This document shows, piece after piece, positions 22,566 to 34,440 of a stretch of 64,000 bases of DNA. The stretch comes from Agrypnia vestita (taxonomy: Eukaryota; Arthropoda; Insecta; Trichoptera; Phryganeidae). A program made the position numbers and the translations under genes. The notes under the pieces are model-generated. The model saw only the letters and a program-made list of their open reading frames with translations, did not search any database and was not told the DNA's origin. The stretch lies in contig JADDOH010004199.1 in NCBI GenBank assembly GCA_016648135.1, positions 1 through 64,000 of the forward strand, read 5' to 3'. Within the stretch, counting starts at the first letter, position 1. Every line of letters starts with the position of its first letter.

Positions 22566-25500
22566 TTAGAATTACACGCGATACATTCTGAGATACATCA
22601 CTGTTTCCATGTTATTGTACAATATGCCTCGTACGGAAAACATTTCGCAGAAAACGGAATTATTAGATAGGCCTTATTCGGGTGGATAAACATATGCGGG
22701 TATTGAATCCCTGGCAGAGAGCGACGGTGAGATGCTGTCAGACAAGCGAATGGAAATATTATTTGGAAAAGAAACGTATCTGATTTGTTGCGCTGCCTTA
22801 TTTATGTGTCATAATTGCTCATTTATTTATTTATCGATAGAGATGTCCGTGCAAGCAGGAAATTGTAGCTTTGAATTTCCGTCATGTTGATGTTAATTAG
22901 TCAACTGCTCAGCTTGTAAAATACGAATGACGTGGTGCGCTTTACACTAATTGTTAATAATTCTATACTGTATTATTAATAATTCTATACTATTTCTGTG
23001 CTTCGAGAAAAAAGTTTAAACCATCCAATGTTTAGATAGACCACTATAGATCTTTTCATTAGTTTTTTTTAAATTAATTAATCTAAATATGTATCAAAGC
23101 ACCTCAGAATACTCTTAAAAACCAGCGCTTTTTACCACAAGATCACATTATCTAGGGAATGATACTGAATTCTTATTACAAAGTTTCTATGTTTGATTCT
23201 CGGTGACTTCACAATGTTTTTGTGATGTTTTTCGCTAAAGAGTAGGGCCGAGAGAGGCTTGAGAGAGCGGCCTATTGGTCTGTTTTAGCATCAAAATCAA
23301 ATATAAACATGAAAATAAAATATTGATCCTCGCTCTTTTATATTGATATCGCGAAATGAAAGAACTAGATGATGATGTCTGAAAAACTAATGATTTTTTA
23401 AATTTTTTTTAATGAAACAACTTTTGAATGGTTCATTTTTAATAAAATAGGGGTTAAATTTGTGTTTTTTTTATTGTAACTTTAAAATCGTGTTCTACGT
23501 AACACTCTCATTATTAGTGAGGCGAACGATACTTATTACTATACTGTCATTGTAATTGGGTGAATCTTTTACTCAAAACAACAATTAAATTATATCAATT
23601 AATTAAATGCAAAATTATATCAATTATTCTTGTTGAAAAATTCGTCAGCCTCATAGACATAGACCACGAAAATAAATAGCAATGAACTGACGTATGTCCA
23701 CAATTTGATACGAATTTTCTTCTTGAAAATTTTAAAACGCTATAGGTACTAAAAAATTACTAAATCTTGTAAATTTTGAAAGGTCCAACTACGTTCTCTC
23801 AAAATATATAATATAAATAGAGGTTTCGACTAATATTATAAAAATACCAATTTTATGAAAAATAAGTCATGTTTACTAGCGATTTTGATTATGAAAAAAA
23901 TACATAAATACTCTAACTGCAATATAAATGTGTCTAAGATATACGCGAGGAGAACATTCTTCCGCTGCTCACCTCAATTCACCTCTCCTAAAGAACTAGA
24001 TAGTTCATCTCTGTACATATTTTTTACTCTGTTGGCAGCCTTATAATTTATACCGGAATAAAGAAAAAATTATCCCATGTAGTGTAGAGATTACTAATGC
24101 TTTCGTGGAAAAAAAATATATATATATATATAAAGAGTACATCTTGGATATTAAATACAGACCAGCGAAAGGTAAAATACATTACCTGAGTAATATTTCA
24201 ATTCGTATAATAAATGAATGCTCATCGAAGCGATGATATTCTCCGTTTAATCGCCTGCGATAACGAGTCGCAACTAATGAAACCCGAAGCGTGAGACGTC
24301 GTACAGGGTGTGTTTATTCCACGATATTTTGCGCAGATTTCTCCCCGATTACCCGCTGAAGCTTGAACAATTCTTATTATCGGCAGAAGCTAGGAGGGCC
24401 GGTAGTATCCCGAGAAATCAACACTTATAATTACGGAAGATTTTGATTATAATAAACGTCTTATTTCATCCAGATTATCCACGAGTAGATAGATCATATC
24501 ATAATACTGAGAATATTTTATTTACTATTATATTTATATACGGTTTTGTCTTGCACGATAGACCAAGAAATTTAATTTTTTTAAACTATTATCGTATCGA
24601 GTACAAAAATGGCGGCTATTTTTGTTTTAATCCGCATGTCGTTTTTCGCATTTTGAGCATCGATAATTTTCTAAATTATTCAGCGCTGGGTCATTCTGGC
24701 TTTTCAAATGAACCTTATTCTGTTCAGCTTATTCTCTACAAAATGTTCTTTGCGATATAAAAATAACCGTTTTCATTAGAATCATCTCTCAATATGCAGT
24801 ATATGTTATTTAAAAAAAAAATTGAGAATATCGGCTACTTCTCCCCATTACTTTATTTATTATTTTTGTGTTTAGTTTGTAGAATTCCAGTTTATTTTTA
24901 ATGAAATTCAATCTTTAATAATTTGTCTGTTAATCTTTTAAGTAGCGTAAGGTGTTAAATAAAATAACTAACTTTCACCTCAACAAACCAACTTGCAACC
25001 TCTCATATTTTACAAAAAGTCAATTAGATATTATTATTATATTAATTAAATAATAAAACAATTTACTCGTAAACAATGTCGACAGTTGTGTGACGCGAAT
25101 GTGTAATGCATGCTTACCAAAAATCAACAACAATTGCAATATTCGCTTATAACGAGGACTATCACATGTCAGATCATTTCTAGTACATACAAATAGTAGT
25201 GCATAAGAGAAGCAGAAAGGGGTGGAGACCCTCCTTATCCCGGAACTGTTATGGAAGTGTATCTACTTCCTCATTAGTTCCTTTCAGCAAATCATCCCGT
25301 GAATTTTTTATTAATCAAAGTTCGCAATATGCGGTAGAATTTGAGAAACAAAAGATTATTAAAGAAAAGATATAGTAGAATGAAACGAAGAATAGAATAT
25401 AAGATATTTCGACTTTCTTTCTGTAAGTTTATTTATTACTTTTTATTTTATTCGGTCATCCAACATGTAATAAAGAGGATTACATATCAGCGACAAACAA

Positions 25501-26438
25501 ATGAATGAAAACAATACATTAATTATCTTATAATACGTATACGCGCTACCCGATAGCCCGACAGAAAAGCAGTAAATAACATAGTATTCACACCCACTCC
25601 CAGGAGAGAGAAAGGACGTCACATATTTGTAACAAATAGTAGTGCAGTATAATTCTATGCCCAGAATAGTCATAAAATATTTTTAAATTGTACTTGAATG
25701 TAACATTATCAATTGGGGTCAATAACGACCTGCCGATAACGTGTATATTATAAAATAAACCCTATATAATAACATTTATTTCATTTTTTTTTATTAATAC
25801 AATAATGTCTGACAAAGTCGTGAGTTGATAGGTACGTACATAATCTTCAGCACCTAGTGATGTATCATTGGTGTTAAAAATTCCGGCGCATACCACATCT
25901 TGAGCAGCACTGTTCGGCTCCTGCTCTCTCGTTACCGGTAACGGCCGCTATCGTTAGCCGGCTCGTTACACCGTTTCGCTTCCACACCTTCATAGCGGCG
26001 TTATGATATGATTACTTTTATTTCCTACAACTGAAGGACGGTGATGAAGTGAACCCATTAAGGAAATCGAGCGAGATGGGAAATATTTTTTCAGCCGCCT
26101 GAGATCGATAAATTCTGCTTTTGGGTTTGTAAACTTTATCCAGCGGTTTCATTTTGGACTAGATGCTCATCTCTCTCTGGATTCTAAATTAATCAGTGTT
26201 TTAGTTTTCCAACTACAAACTCCAAAATTCTCCCACTTTGCATTAGGTTATTCATCTGTTATCAAGCCAAATAATTATAATTTAAATACTAGATGTAGTA
26301 TGACAATGTTGTAATTATTATAATAATATTCTAATTAATTCTGTTGTATATAATTGTTATATTTGTGATTACAGACGTTAACTGTTGAAGGAACACTGAA
26401 TCATAATAACAAGAACATGTGCTTACGGTTCTATTTAA
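22566..26438. other. AT-rich sequence, SINE remnant, TA tract and a small GC patch
   Basis: This contains the SINE copy at about 23135-23335, a (TA)n tract at 24116-24131, and a GC-richer patch at about 25905-25990 (TTACCGGTAACGGCCGCTAT). Short open frames are below what would be credible in this composition. Confidence 0.5.
23135..23335 (+). repeat. tRNA-type SINE remnant, copy A
   Basis: TTTCTATGTTTGATTCTCGG followed by TGACTTCACAATG resembles TTTTATGTTCGATTCTTGG then TGATATCGCAATA at 32.87 kb. TGTTYGATTCT is B-box-like. Both copies continue with a GTAATTTTTTC/GTGATGTTTTTCGC type body and a GGCCTA phrase. The head is worn and no functional tRNA is implied. Confidence 0.4.
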
Positions 26439-27748
26439 CCCTTAACCACCTACCACATATTGTTGTTACACAACCACCTGTCATATGTCTGTGGGACTCC
26501 CGAATAAAATAATTCACGATGGTAAAATTTAGTAACGAAAGGTTTTGTTTTTAATTAAAATTCTATTGAGGAATATATTTAACTCTTTATTAGAAAAAAA
26601 GGCACGTGAAAATCATCATTTTTTTATTTTAATCTAAAATAATTGTCAATATCTCTTATTTCAGGCTTACAAACTAACATATTTGCAAAATGAGATCCAC
26701 AAAAATGATCATATAGAATAGGAACTTCTTAGTACTTTTTTTAATGTTGAATATTTCACAAACGTAGAAAAAATAAAAATTATCCATAAAATCACAAATT
26801 CAATAAAATTTGCAGGCTCTAAGTTCATAGTTTTTCACGTCAGCGAAAACACAGCTTGTTTGAGCATTCAAGGCAAATTGGTGCTTTACATTCGAAACAC
26901 GTGTATTGTGTATTACTTTTCTTTGTGTATTTGCAAATTGAACGGTTTTTACGAACCGCCAACTTTTTTTTAGCAATGCTGCTACATGGAACTGCTGATG
27001 AAGTGGTCACGTTTCTGTGGAGGATACGTTGAATTTCACATTGATGCTATTTCACAAGTTGCAATTTCACATTCGTCATTAAAAAATCCTGCCAAATATC
27101 CAGTGGACAAGACAATGAATTTAGCTAACTCCATATGCTGGTTTTGTTTCTTCTCTTTCCTGCACTATATTATGCTGCAAAGTTCTCGATCCTAAAATCG
27201 GCGGTACAGATGACCAACGAAAGTGATTCTTTCCAAAATAATACTTCTTCCACGGTCTTGATCGAATTTCAGATAAAGGCTCATCATCTTCACATGAAAA
27301 CTTTTCGTTTCCATGTAAAATTGAAGACAAATGATGTTGGGATGGAGAATTTTCTTTATTACCCGGTACAATTGGCTCTTCGTATCCGGATTCAGCCACA
27401 CAACGTTCTTTCAATACATGATCTAGCCCACCATGATCTTGACAGATCTTGTTCCAACAGCGCTCGATATTAGTGTCACTAAGAGCCATTTTAAACTAAA
27501 ACCATAAAAAAACACAATTAAAAAAAATTCCGTAACCACCTACCATAGGTCTCTCAGACTCACTGCGATAGTTTTTTCTCACCTAAGAAAAACGCACGCA
27601 CGTACAACTTCGAAGAGCGCTTGTGCGATTCTTAGGGGCGCGGGGAAAAGGTACAGGAACGAACAAGTCAATACGAAACTTGGGCGCAAAAATATTCACG
27701 ATTATTAATTCGACGGGATCTGTGAGACGTATGGTAGATGGTTAAGGG
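26439..27748 (-). mobile_element. piggyBac-like deletion derivative, 1,310 bp
   Basis: TTAA at 26435-26438 and 27749-27752 brackets inverted ends, CCCTTAACCACCTACCA on the left and TGGTAGATGGTTAAGGG on the right (one mismatch). An inner repeat related to the ends (ACCACCTACCATAGGTCTCT) lies at about 27536. The minus strand carries two ends of a piggyBac-type transposase. TTAA target, CCC termini and transposase remnants agree. Confidence 0.85.
26840..27489 (-). pseudogene. piggyBac-type transposase remnant, catalytic core missing
   Basis: The N-terminal part (ATG at 27489, open to 27121, 122 residues) is an acidic leader then WKKYYFGKNHFRWSS and ILGSRTLQHNIV, which is the conserved lead-in of piggyBac transposases (family: YxGKxRFxW ... 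RTxxHNIV). The C-terminal part (about 26980-26840) reads RKNRSICKYTKKSNTQYTCF then ECKAPICLECSN, the Cys-rich zinc-binding terminus of the family. Between them only about 140 bp remain where several hundred residues with the catalytic Asp residues should be. It is therefore an internally deleted, inactive copy that could be mobilised only by another transposase. Confidence 0.8.
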
Positions 27749-27752
27749 TTAA

Positions 27753-28981
27753 TAACATGTTGGTTTTCACAAGTATACCCTCTGTAGTAAACTTTCATTA
27801 TTTATTTCAGTTCCGTCAAAAACTATTTAAATCATAATACATAATTTATTTATATTGTACATATTTAGACGATAATTTATTTATGTGAATACAATTTACA
27901 AGGAATGTAGAACTTAACCGAAAACCCGTATATCACACTAACACAAATAATGTACGTGGCGCGACTAATCAACAAAGGGATGCCACCATTATCAGCTATA
28001 ACTTTATTATTTTTTTGAATTTTCCCTTGAAATTTTCAGCAGACATTTTTAAGACCTCAAGCTTTGAGAAAATGCATTTTTTTTTTAAATCGATTTTTTC
28101 GAAATATCAAGGTGGGTATTCCCCCTTAAAAAAGCTCGTGACAAACTCTCAATTTAGGAAATATAAATGAATTATGGTCTTTAATAATTATATTGTCATT
28201 TTTTTATATTTTTTAAAATCTGTTTGCAATCCTCATTCCTCCAAATAAGATTCACCTTTTATTTTATTGTTTACATAAGTACATGTTGTTTGCCAGCGCA
28301 ACACAAACTTTTTTTAAATAATTTCATTTATGTAACGTATACATGTATTTTTATCGGAAGAAACCTTTTTTGCATTTCCACAGCCACATTACCGAAATGC
28401 GCCCCCGCCGTGGATCCGTTATGTTTCCCTTAACGGTTGAAAGATTTCCCTGTAAATACACAGCCGTTATCTTCCGAAGGCCCTTCTGTCCGAAACTTTT
28501 CCCCACCACTTTATCTATTCTAGCATGAACCTTGATAATTTTAGACCTTTTCGTGGTGTATTTTTATTCATTCAATTTATATTCAAGGCTGACTTACCGG
28601 CCGACCATGTCTCGCCGTAATTCATAGCCCCGTCCCTTTCCACCCCGGTCCCTGGAGTCCGAAGCTGCAGTATATTCTGATTCCTCTAGTTTTTCATCTA
28701 TCAACTATCGTTGATGCTGCTTTGGGTGATACATGAAGACCAAGTCTAGTTTCGTATGTAGCAGTAATTACATTATCAGGAAAATATATTTATATCATTT
28801 ATAAACTGTAACAGAGCTAGTCACAATACTTTTCTTGTAGATTTCTACCTTAATTATGAGTCATCAATGGCCTAGTTTTAAGAGTTATGTTTGACGTTGT
28901 AAAGTTTTTAAAATTATTTCAAATATAATTTTTCGATAAATAAGTTGACTCAAAATTGTTTGACTCATATTGCAATGTATA
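27753..28981. other. AT-rich sequence with one TTAA-type element end
   Basis: Immediately left of the TTAA at 28126-28129, GGTGGGTATTCCCCC looks like the inner edge of a TTAA-type transposon; its partner end is not found. No gene is recognised in this stretch. Confidence 0.4.
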
Positions 28982-29055
28982 TTGGGTTGTTCGGAAAGTA
29001 ATTTCGTTTGTGTTGGTTAAAATGAAAGATGATTTTTCTATAGTGTATATTCTTT

Positions 29056-30428
29056 TTATTTGATTATATATCCACCGTTTTGGTCCAATACCTTTTGCCA
29101 TCTTTCTGCCAGTAGCGTGATTCCATGCACATAAAATTTCTGATCTTTGCTGGCAAAAAACTGATGCAAGGCATTTTTAACGTCTTCACCTGAGGTAAAG
29201 GTTTTGTCTCTAAAAAAATTGTAGAAACCGAAACAAGTAATAATCAGAAGGTGCCAGGCCTGAAGAATATGGTGGGTGTGGTAGTACATCTAGGGCTTCT
29301 GAAAACCCGGTATTTTGAAACCCGCCGGGTCCGGGTCCAATATTTTTGAAACCCGGCGGGTTCGGATCCGGTTCAGTTCCGTTATTATAGTATAAATGTA
29401 CGAAAAAACGTTTTTAAAATGTTTATTGCAAATAAAAATATGTATGATAAAAAAAACAAAGACAAAGAATATATACGAGCACGTAGATTTTATACAAAGG
29501 TTATTTTTAAAATGTACATTAAAAAATATAATAATTACACATGTAGAAATCAAAAAATATAAGCCTTAAGTACATCCCATCCAAACTGTAGAAGCTTTTG
29601 ACGAGTAACTAAACTTGTACGAGGTCCCGTTTTGTCTTTTATATTATATACGGTGGATCACTATACCTTTTCTATTGATCAATTCTATCCTGTTCTGTTT
29701 AAGTGAATCATTCAACCTGACCAGTTGATGTCAGTACACTTCAGAATTTATATTGGTATTGTTCGGTAGAGGCTCAAATAAAACTTGAAATCCCACTAAA
29801 CAGACAGCATCACCTTTTTTTGATGAATCCTGACTTTCGAAGTGCTTTAAGCTGATTCATCGTTTTTACTCCATGATCTCTTGCATTTAACGTTGTTATA
29901 AACAACCTATCTCGTCCCCAGTGACGATTAGCTACAAAAATTGATAATTTTCTTGAAGTTTCGGAAGCAAATCACAGACGTCAAGGCGACGCAGTAAATC
30001 TCTCTCTGTAAGAACGTGTGGATCCCATATGTCGAGTTTTGAAACTAAACCAGGGCGTTTTGCGTGATTATTTACAGTTGAATTCGATAAATTTAACCTC
30101 TCAGTGATCTCTTGAGTAATGATCTCTTGAGTATTCGGCGGTTTGCATCAATTAGTGCTTTTGTTTTGTCTTCATTAGTTTCAATTAGCCTTCCGGAACG
30201 TGGTGAATCTTTAACATCAAAATTGCCAGAACAAAATTTTGCAAACCAGTTTCGGCACTGGCGGTCTGTCAATACATCTTCTCCATACACAACGAAATTT
30301 TTTTTTTCTTGAACAGCATTTCTCACTTTTATATAGTAAAAAAGTAATATATGCCGATAATGCTGCTTTCGACTCTTCATATTTGAAAGGGCACCAAACA
30401 AAAACGAAATTTGCATAGAATCAAACAA
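29056..30428 (-). pseudogene. Mariner transposase remnant
   Basis: The N-terminal section (30093-30428) includes YGEDVLTDRQCRNWFAKF and SGNFDVKDSPRSGRLIE, the second helix-turn-helix and linker of mariner transposases, followed in broken frame by a WDPHVL-type linker. The region expected to hold the second catalytic Asp reads IVIHRI, so that motif is lost. The C-terminal section (29056-29289) has NFFRDKTFTSGEDVKNALHQ and ERWQKVLDQNGGYI, the usual mariner ending. Stops, frameshifts and the hAT-type insertion exclude function. Confidence 0.85.
29291..29568. mobile_element. hAT-type MITE, 278 bp, inside the mariner remnant
   Basis: An 8-bp target duplication, AGTACATC, flanks it exactly (29283-29290 and 29569-29576). 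Joining the flanks restores the mariner coding order before the C-terminal section. The ends are TAGGGCT and AGCCTTA (imperfect inverted 7-mers). Inside, AACCCGCCGGGTCCGGGTCC and GAAACCCGGCGGGTTCGG form an inverted GC pair. Short TIRs with an 8-bp duplication are the hAT signature. Confidence 0.85.
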
Positions 30429-30627
30429 TTTTTTTTACAAACAAGCCTTGCTATATTAACTATCTTTACATAAATTCTTATTCTGATCGTATGTAGTGTG
30501 TACGACATTGAACTAAACGGTTGGGCCAATTTTAATGAGATTTGTGTGCATTTGAGTGGGTCCCTGGATGGTTTAGATTCACAACTGGACCCGGTCGGGG
30601 GTTCTAGGATTTTTTATTTGTATTACT

Positions 30628-30694
30628 AGCGGACCCGCCAGACGTTGTAATGTCTAGATAATGTTCAGACATGTCAACGTCTGGCGGGTTTGCT
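30628..30694. repeat. Inverted repeat with 20-bp arms
   Basis: AGCGGACCCGCCAGACGTTG (30628-30647) faces CAACGTCTGGCGGGTTTGCT (30675-30694) across 27 nt. The preceding 150 bp (TTTAGATTCACAACTGGACC, GGTTCTAGGATTTTT, TATTACTAGCGGACC) recurs at 46.2-46.34 kb. CTAG next to a GC hairpin is Helitron-like, but the element limits are not clear. Confidence 0.6.
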
Positions 30695-30801
30695 ACTCAA
30701 AATATATAATGACTATGTGGCTTCAATATGAAGTTAACCGCGAAAAATTTAATAAAGTGATCTGTTGGAAAAAACGAAATTACTTTCCGAACAACCTTAT
30801 A

Positions 30802-31401
30802 CATATTTAAGAAAATTTTGGTTTAAAATTATGTTTTTGTCACATAATGTCAAATATTTCGACTAGATTGCTTTTCTGCTCAAATCTTTGTAACGCTCTT
30901 TAATTTTTCAGATATTCCAATATTTTCTAATCAACCCACCCGCCCAACCAACCTGTTTTATTATTTGGTATTTAAATGGTCGTCCATTGTCGTGTCCATG
31001 TCGTATTATGTAAAAGCGCCGAGTTATGCTTTTTAAATAATACGAAATTAGATATGGCAATTTCTTTGTGGTGCAACATGATGATCTTAATTTTCACTTA
31101 ACTAAATATTGTATTGTACATACGTTGAGATATTCTTTTTAATCAAAATATAGTTTAATATTTTGGTTTAGAGATTTATGATGGTCAGAGGGCCAACCCC
31201 TCTCGAAACTATAGTAGTGCAAAAATAAATTGTGTATAGTACACATTTTGATTCACATTAAGAAATATTTCCGAAAAAATTGTAAAATTTTAAGTTTTCA
31301 TTACTTTGACCTATTATTTTAAATTTTTACCCCCAATAAATATACTAGGTATCACTCTCGTTTACTTTCAATGATGTTTCTTGTTTGAATCTAAAATTAT
31401 A
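30802..31401. other. Unannotated AT-rich spacer
   Basis: No gene or clear repeat is seen between the two mariner elements. Confidence 0.5.
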
Positions 31402-32687
31402 TTAGGTCCTTACATATGAAATTGGTGTTTAGTATGGGAGGAACATAAAGCCGATTTTTTTTATTATAATATATTTATTTAATCAAAGTATGTACCATTG
31501 CTATCTATGCTCTTTTGCCATCTCATAGGTAGTAAATCGATCCCTTTACTACAAAAACCATTCGGACGGGAATCAGTAAAATCTTTGAAGGCGGTTTGGA
31601 CTGCCCCATCGGAGTTGAATTTTTTCCTTTGCAAGAAGTTATCCAAATTTCGAAAAAAAAATGGTAATCTGTTGGGCAAGGTCCGGAGAGTACGGTGGAT
31701 GCCTTAGACATTCCAATTGAAGATCCTCTAATTTGGTAGCCGTCTGTTGTGCAGTGTGTGGTCTAGCGTTATCATGAAGCAGCAGTGGCCTAGAGCGATT
31801 AACCAGCCTCGGTTGTTTAGCAGCTAGCTTTTCCATTATGGTTTGCAGTTGCTGACAATAGACATCTGCCGTAATCGTCTGGCAAGATTTAAGAAAGCTG
31901 TAGTGAACGACACCAGCACTAGTCCACCAAACGCTCACAAGTAACTTTTTTGGAGTCAATTTTCGCTTGGGGCATGGTTTGGCTGGTTCGGCAGGGTTCA
32001 GCCATTGCGATGAGCGTTTCCGATTATCGTACAGGATCCACTTTTCATCACAGGTAATGATTCGATTTAAAATCCCTTCATTATTGTGCCGGTTGAGTAC
32101 TGCAACGCAGCAGTCAACGCGCGTTTGTTGATTTGCTTCACTCAATTCGTGAGGTACCCACCTTTCAAGCTTTTTCACCTTACCAATTTGCTTCAAGTGG
32201 ATTAAAACAGTTTTATCACTAACACCGCAGCCTGCAGCTAACTCGGATGTGGTTTGCGATGTATCCGCTTCCACAATAGCCTTCAATTCTTCATTATCAA
32301 CTTTGGTCTCCGGCCGTCCACGGGGCTTGTTCTGCAGGTCGAAATTTCCAGAACGAAAACGTTGGAACCAAAAACGCACTGTGTTTTCTGTTGCGGCACC
32401 GTCGCCATACACATCATTAATCCTTCGAGCCGTTTCTGCAGCACTGGTGCCACGGTGGAACTCGTACTCGTAAATAACGCGATATTTCAAGTTTTTCATT
32501 TTGTAAACTGAGTGACGCAAAGAAAAAAACAATTGAGGAAAAAACAAATGAATTATAATTTTCAAAACACAAATACATGAGTAAATAGCTATATAAATTT
32601 GGATTTGGAATTCCTAACCAAAGAGAAGATATTTGAGATCAAATTTGCCAGTACGGCAAAACGCCAATTTCATATGTAAGGACCTAA
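31402..32687 (-). mobile_element. Mariner element, copy 2, 1,286 bp
   Basis: The TIRs TTAGGTCCTTACATATGAAA (from 31402) and TTTCATATGTAAGGACCTAA (to 32687) are flanked by TA at 31400-31401 and 32688-32689. This is the same family as copy 1, with the same length once the pogo-like insertion is subtracted from copy 1, and serves as its empty-site control. Confidence 0.95.
31479..32499 (-). pseudogene. Mariner transposase, frameshifted near the third catalytic Asp
   Basis: It starts MKNLKYRVIYEYEF (ATG 32497-32499), as in copy 1, and reads through the helix-turn-helix parts, ITCDEKW and LLHDNARPH. After YSPDLA the frame is lost: relative to copy 1 one G is missing in GTTGGGCAAG and two A are added to the A-run at about 31652-31660, so the net shift destroys the PTDYHFF motif holding the third Asp. 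The remaining C-terminus (NLDNFLQRKKFN ... IDSNGTYFD) is readable in another frame (31479-31679). Several substitutions separate it from copy 1 (for example SCQ for SGQ, DTSQ for DPSQ). Confidence 0.93.
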
Positions 32688-32689
32688 TA

Positions 32690-34084
32690 TTTAAAAAATA
32701 TATATTGGGGTTATTCCTTTTCACCCTACAGTAGTTAGTGATTTTTCCCGAGACCGGTTTATTTAAAATGCTCACGTGGATAAACAAAGTTCATCATAAA
32801 TTTCAGTAAAATTGTCCTCCCAATCCATACATGGCAAGCAAGACGCTGGCTTCTCACACAGGAGGTTTTATGTTCGATTCTTGGTGATATCGCAATACAT
32901 CTGTAATTTTTTCTAGCCTGGGTGTTTCGGTGATGTATTTGGGCCTAATATAGCGTTCATGAAAATATGAAGGTAAGTTATAAGAAATACACGCGTTAAC
33001 AAATATCATTATTTATAATGTGTTTTACAATATAATTTTTTTTATATTCCGGCCTAAAAATCGTTTTTGAGATTTTCTTTTTTGTATTTTTATAATCGAT
33101 ATATATATTTATACGAAGCTCTGGTCACTCCAACTGGAGCGTAGCATAGCAGGGGTTAGTGTTTTCGTTTATTTACCCAAACGAACGAATGTACTTACGG
33201 GAAACCTATCGAAGGGAAGTGCTTCGTATCCGTGAGTATCCATCGCGTATCTTTGCAAACATATTTACAAAACAATAACGTTTTATTGTGAAGCGCCCTC
33301 GAGGATCGTATTTTGTGGAAAAATCCGGCTTGGGGGAGCAGGGCTGGGGAAAACCGCCGCATTTATGCCGCCAACGGTTTCGTGCAAAAAATAAATCTGC
33401 GGCCTTCCAATTCCATTTCTTAATTTTAATGAATCTGTGAAAATATTATTTGTATTTATCAATTTCATAAATTACACTTCATAGCATAGGGATAAGTAAA
33501 CCATGTATTAACGCACTCGTCCAAACAAATTTGAATTGAAGGTTATTTCGTTTTTCTTTTCTTAACTCATACACTAGCTTGTAACTTGTAAAATTCAATA
33601 CAGATTTTTCCAGTGGGAAAAACGTTGTACACTAGTGACTAAAAAATACAATTTTTCAAGATTTTAACTGATTTTGTAACTGCTATTGTTGTGTAACTGT
33701 TGGTGTTTTCACAAAGGGTGGAGGAAATGAGGGAAATCAAAGTTGTAGTGTTTCTCAATACAATGCAAGACATAGTGTATGAACGCACATAGTAAGTACC
33801 ATGTTAGAACCCACTCAGCAATCATCATTCATTAATAGATTAATCTGATATTAATAAATCTATCATATTCTCATGCAGAACTTTGATATAGGCTGTTGTT
33901 TAGTAGAGAGGCATTACCGATAAGGTGATTATGCAATTTATCTTCCTTATCTTTCTTCTTTTAATTATAAATATAAAAAAAACAATTTATTGTCTGCCTG
34001 GAACTGGCAGAAGAGGAACGAAAATTGACTAAATGCAGTGGAGATGAGATCCCTTAGATCTACGTGTGAAAAATCCATTTAAGA
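32690..34084. other. AT-rich sequence with a SINE remnant
   Basis: It contains SINE copy B at about 32820-32960. No protein gene is recognised in the rest. Confidence 0.5.
32820..32960 (+). repeat. tRNA-type SINE remnant, copy B
   Basis: CATGGCAAGCAAGACGCTGG, then CTTCTCACACAGGAGG, then TGTTCGATTCTTGG reads like a worn tRNA gene: A-box side, anticodon region, B box. It is related to the sequence at 23.19 kb. No clear A-rich tail or target duplication is seen. Confidence 0.45.
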
Positions 34085-34440
34085 TAGAGTAAAGAATGAA
34101 GATATTAGGAATGAATGTAAAACTGATTTTAGCATAATTAATAGAATTAAAAAATGGTCGCTCAGATGGTTTGGTCATGTTGAGTGGATGAATGAGGAAA
34201 GAATGGTATGAAATATATATAACGCAAGTGATGACAACGCTAGAAAAAGATCACGACCGCGGAAGACGTGGCACGATTAGATTAACCAGACGCTGGAATT
34301 AGAAACCTCAACAATCGTCGAGTTTGCATGCAAAGATATATGAAAGTGGATGATGCGAGAGCTGTGTGTCTGGACTGAAGGCTCTATCCTCTCTGCCTGT
34401 CCCCTCGGGGAAACGGCGTGATGGTAATTAAGTAAGTAAA
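34085..34440 (+). pseudogene. RTE-type LINE ORF2 C-terminal tail
   Basis: Broken frames on the plus strand give KKWSLRWFGHVEWMNEERM, then NASDDNARKRSRPRKTWHD and INQTLELETS. The combination RWFGHVERM ... GRPRKTWxDxI is the conserved carboxy end of RTE/R1-like LINE proteins. The sequence ends CTCTCTGCCTGTCCCCTCGG then GGCGTGATGG, a LINE 3' tail that I associate with Lepidoptera, followed by TAAGTAAGTAAA. Stops at several points; a 5'-truncated dead copy. Confidence 0.75.

Larger units (their letters stand above)
28982..30799 (-). mobile_element. Second mariner type, decayed, with nested insertions
   Basis: The left end TTGGGTTGTTCGGAAAGTAA and the right end TTACTTTCCGAACAACC are inverted copies, flanked by TA (28980-28981 and 30800-30801). 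The family differs from the 14-kb and 31-kb mariners. A hAT-type MITE (29291-29568) and a separate repeat sequence near 30.48-30.70 kb interrupt it, which explains why it is longer than the usual 1.3 kb. Confidence 0.85.

Noticed and set aside
27135..27473. 112-codon plus-strand frame
   Set aside because: It is antisense to the piggyBac N-terminal remnant, which has clear family motifs.
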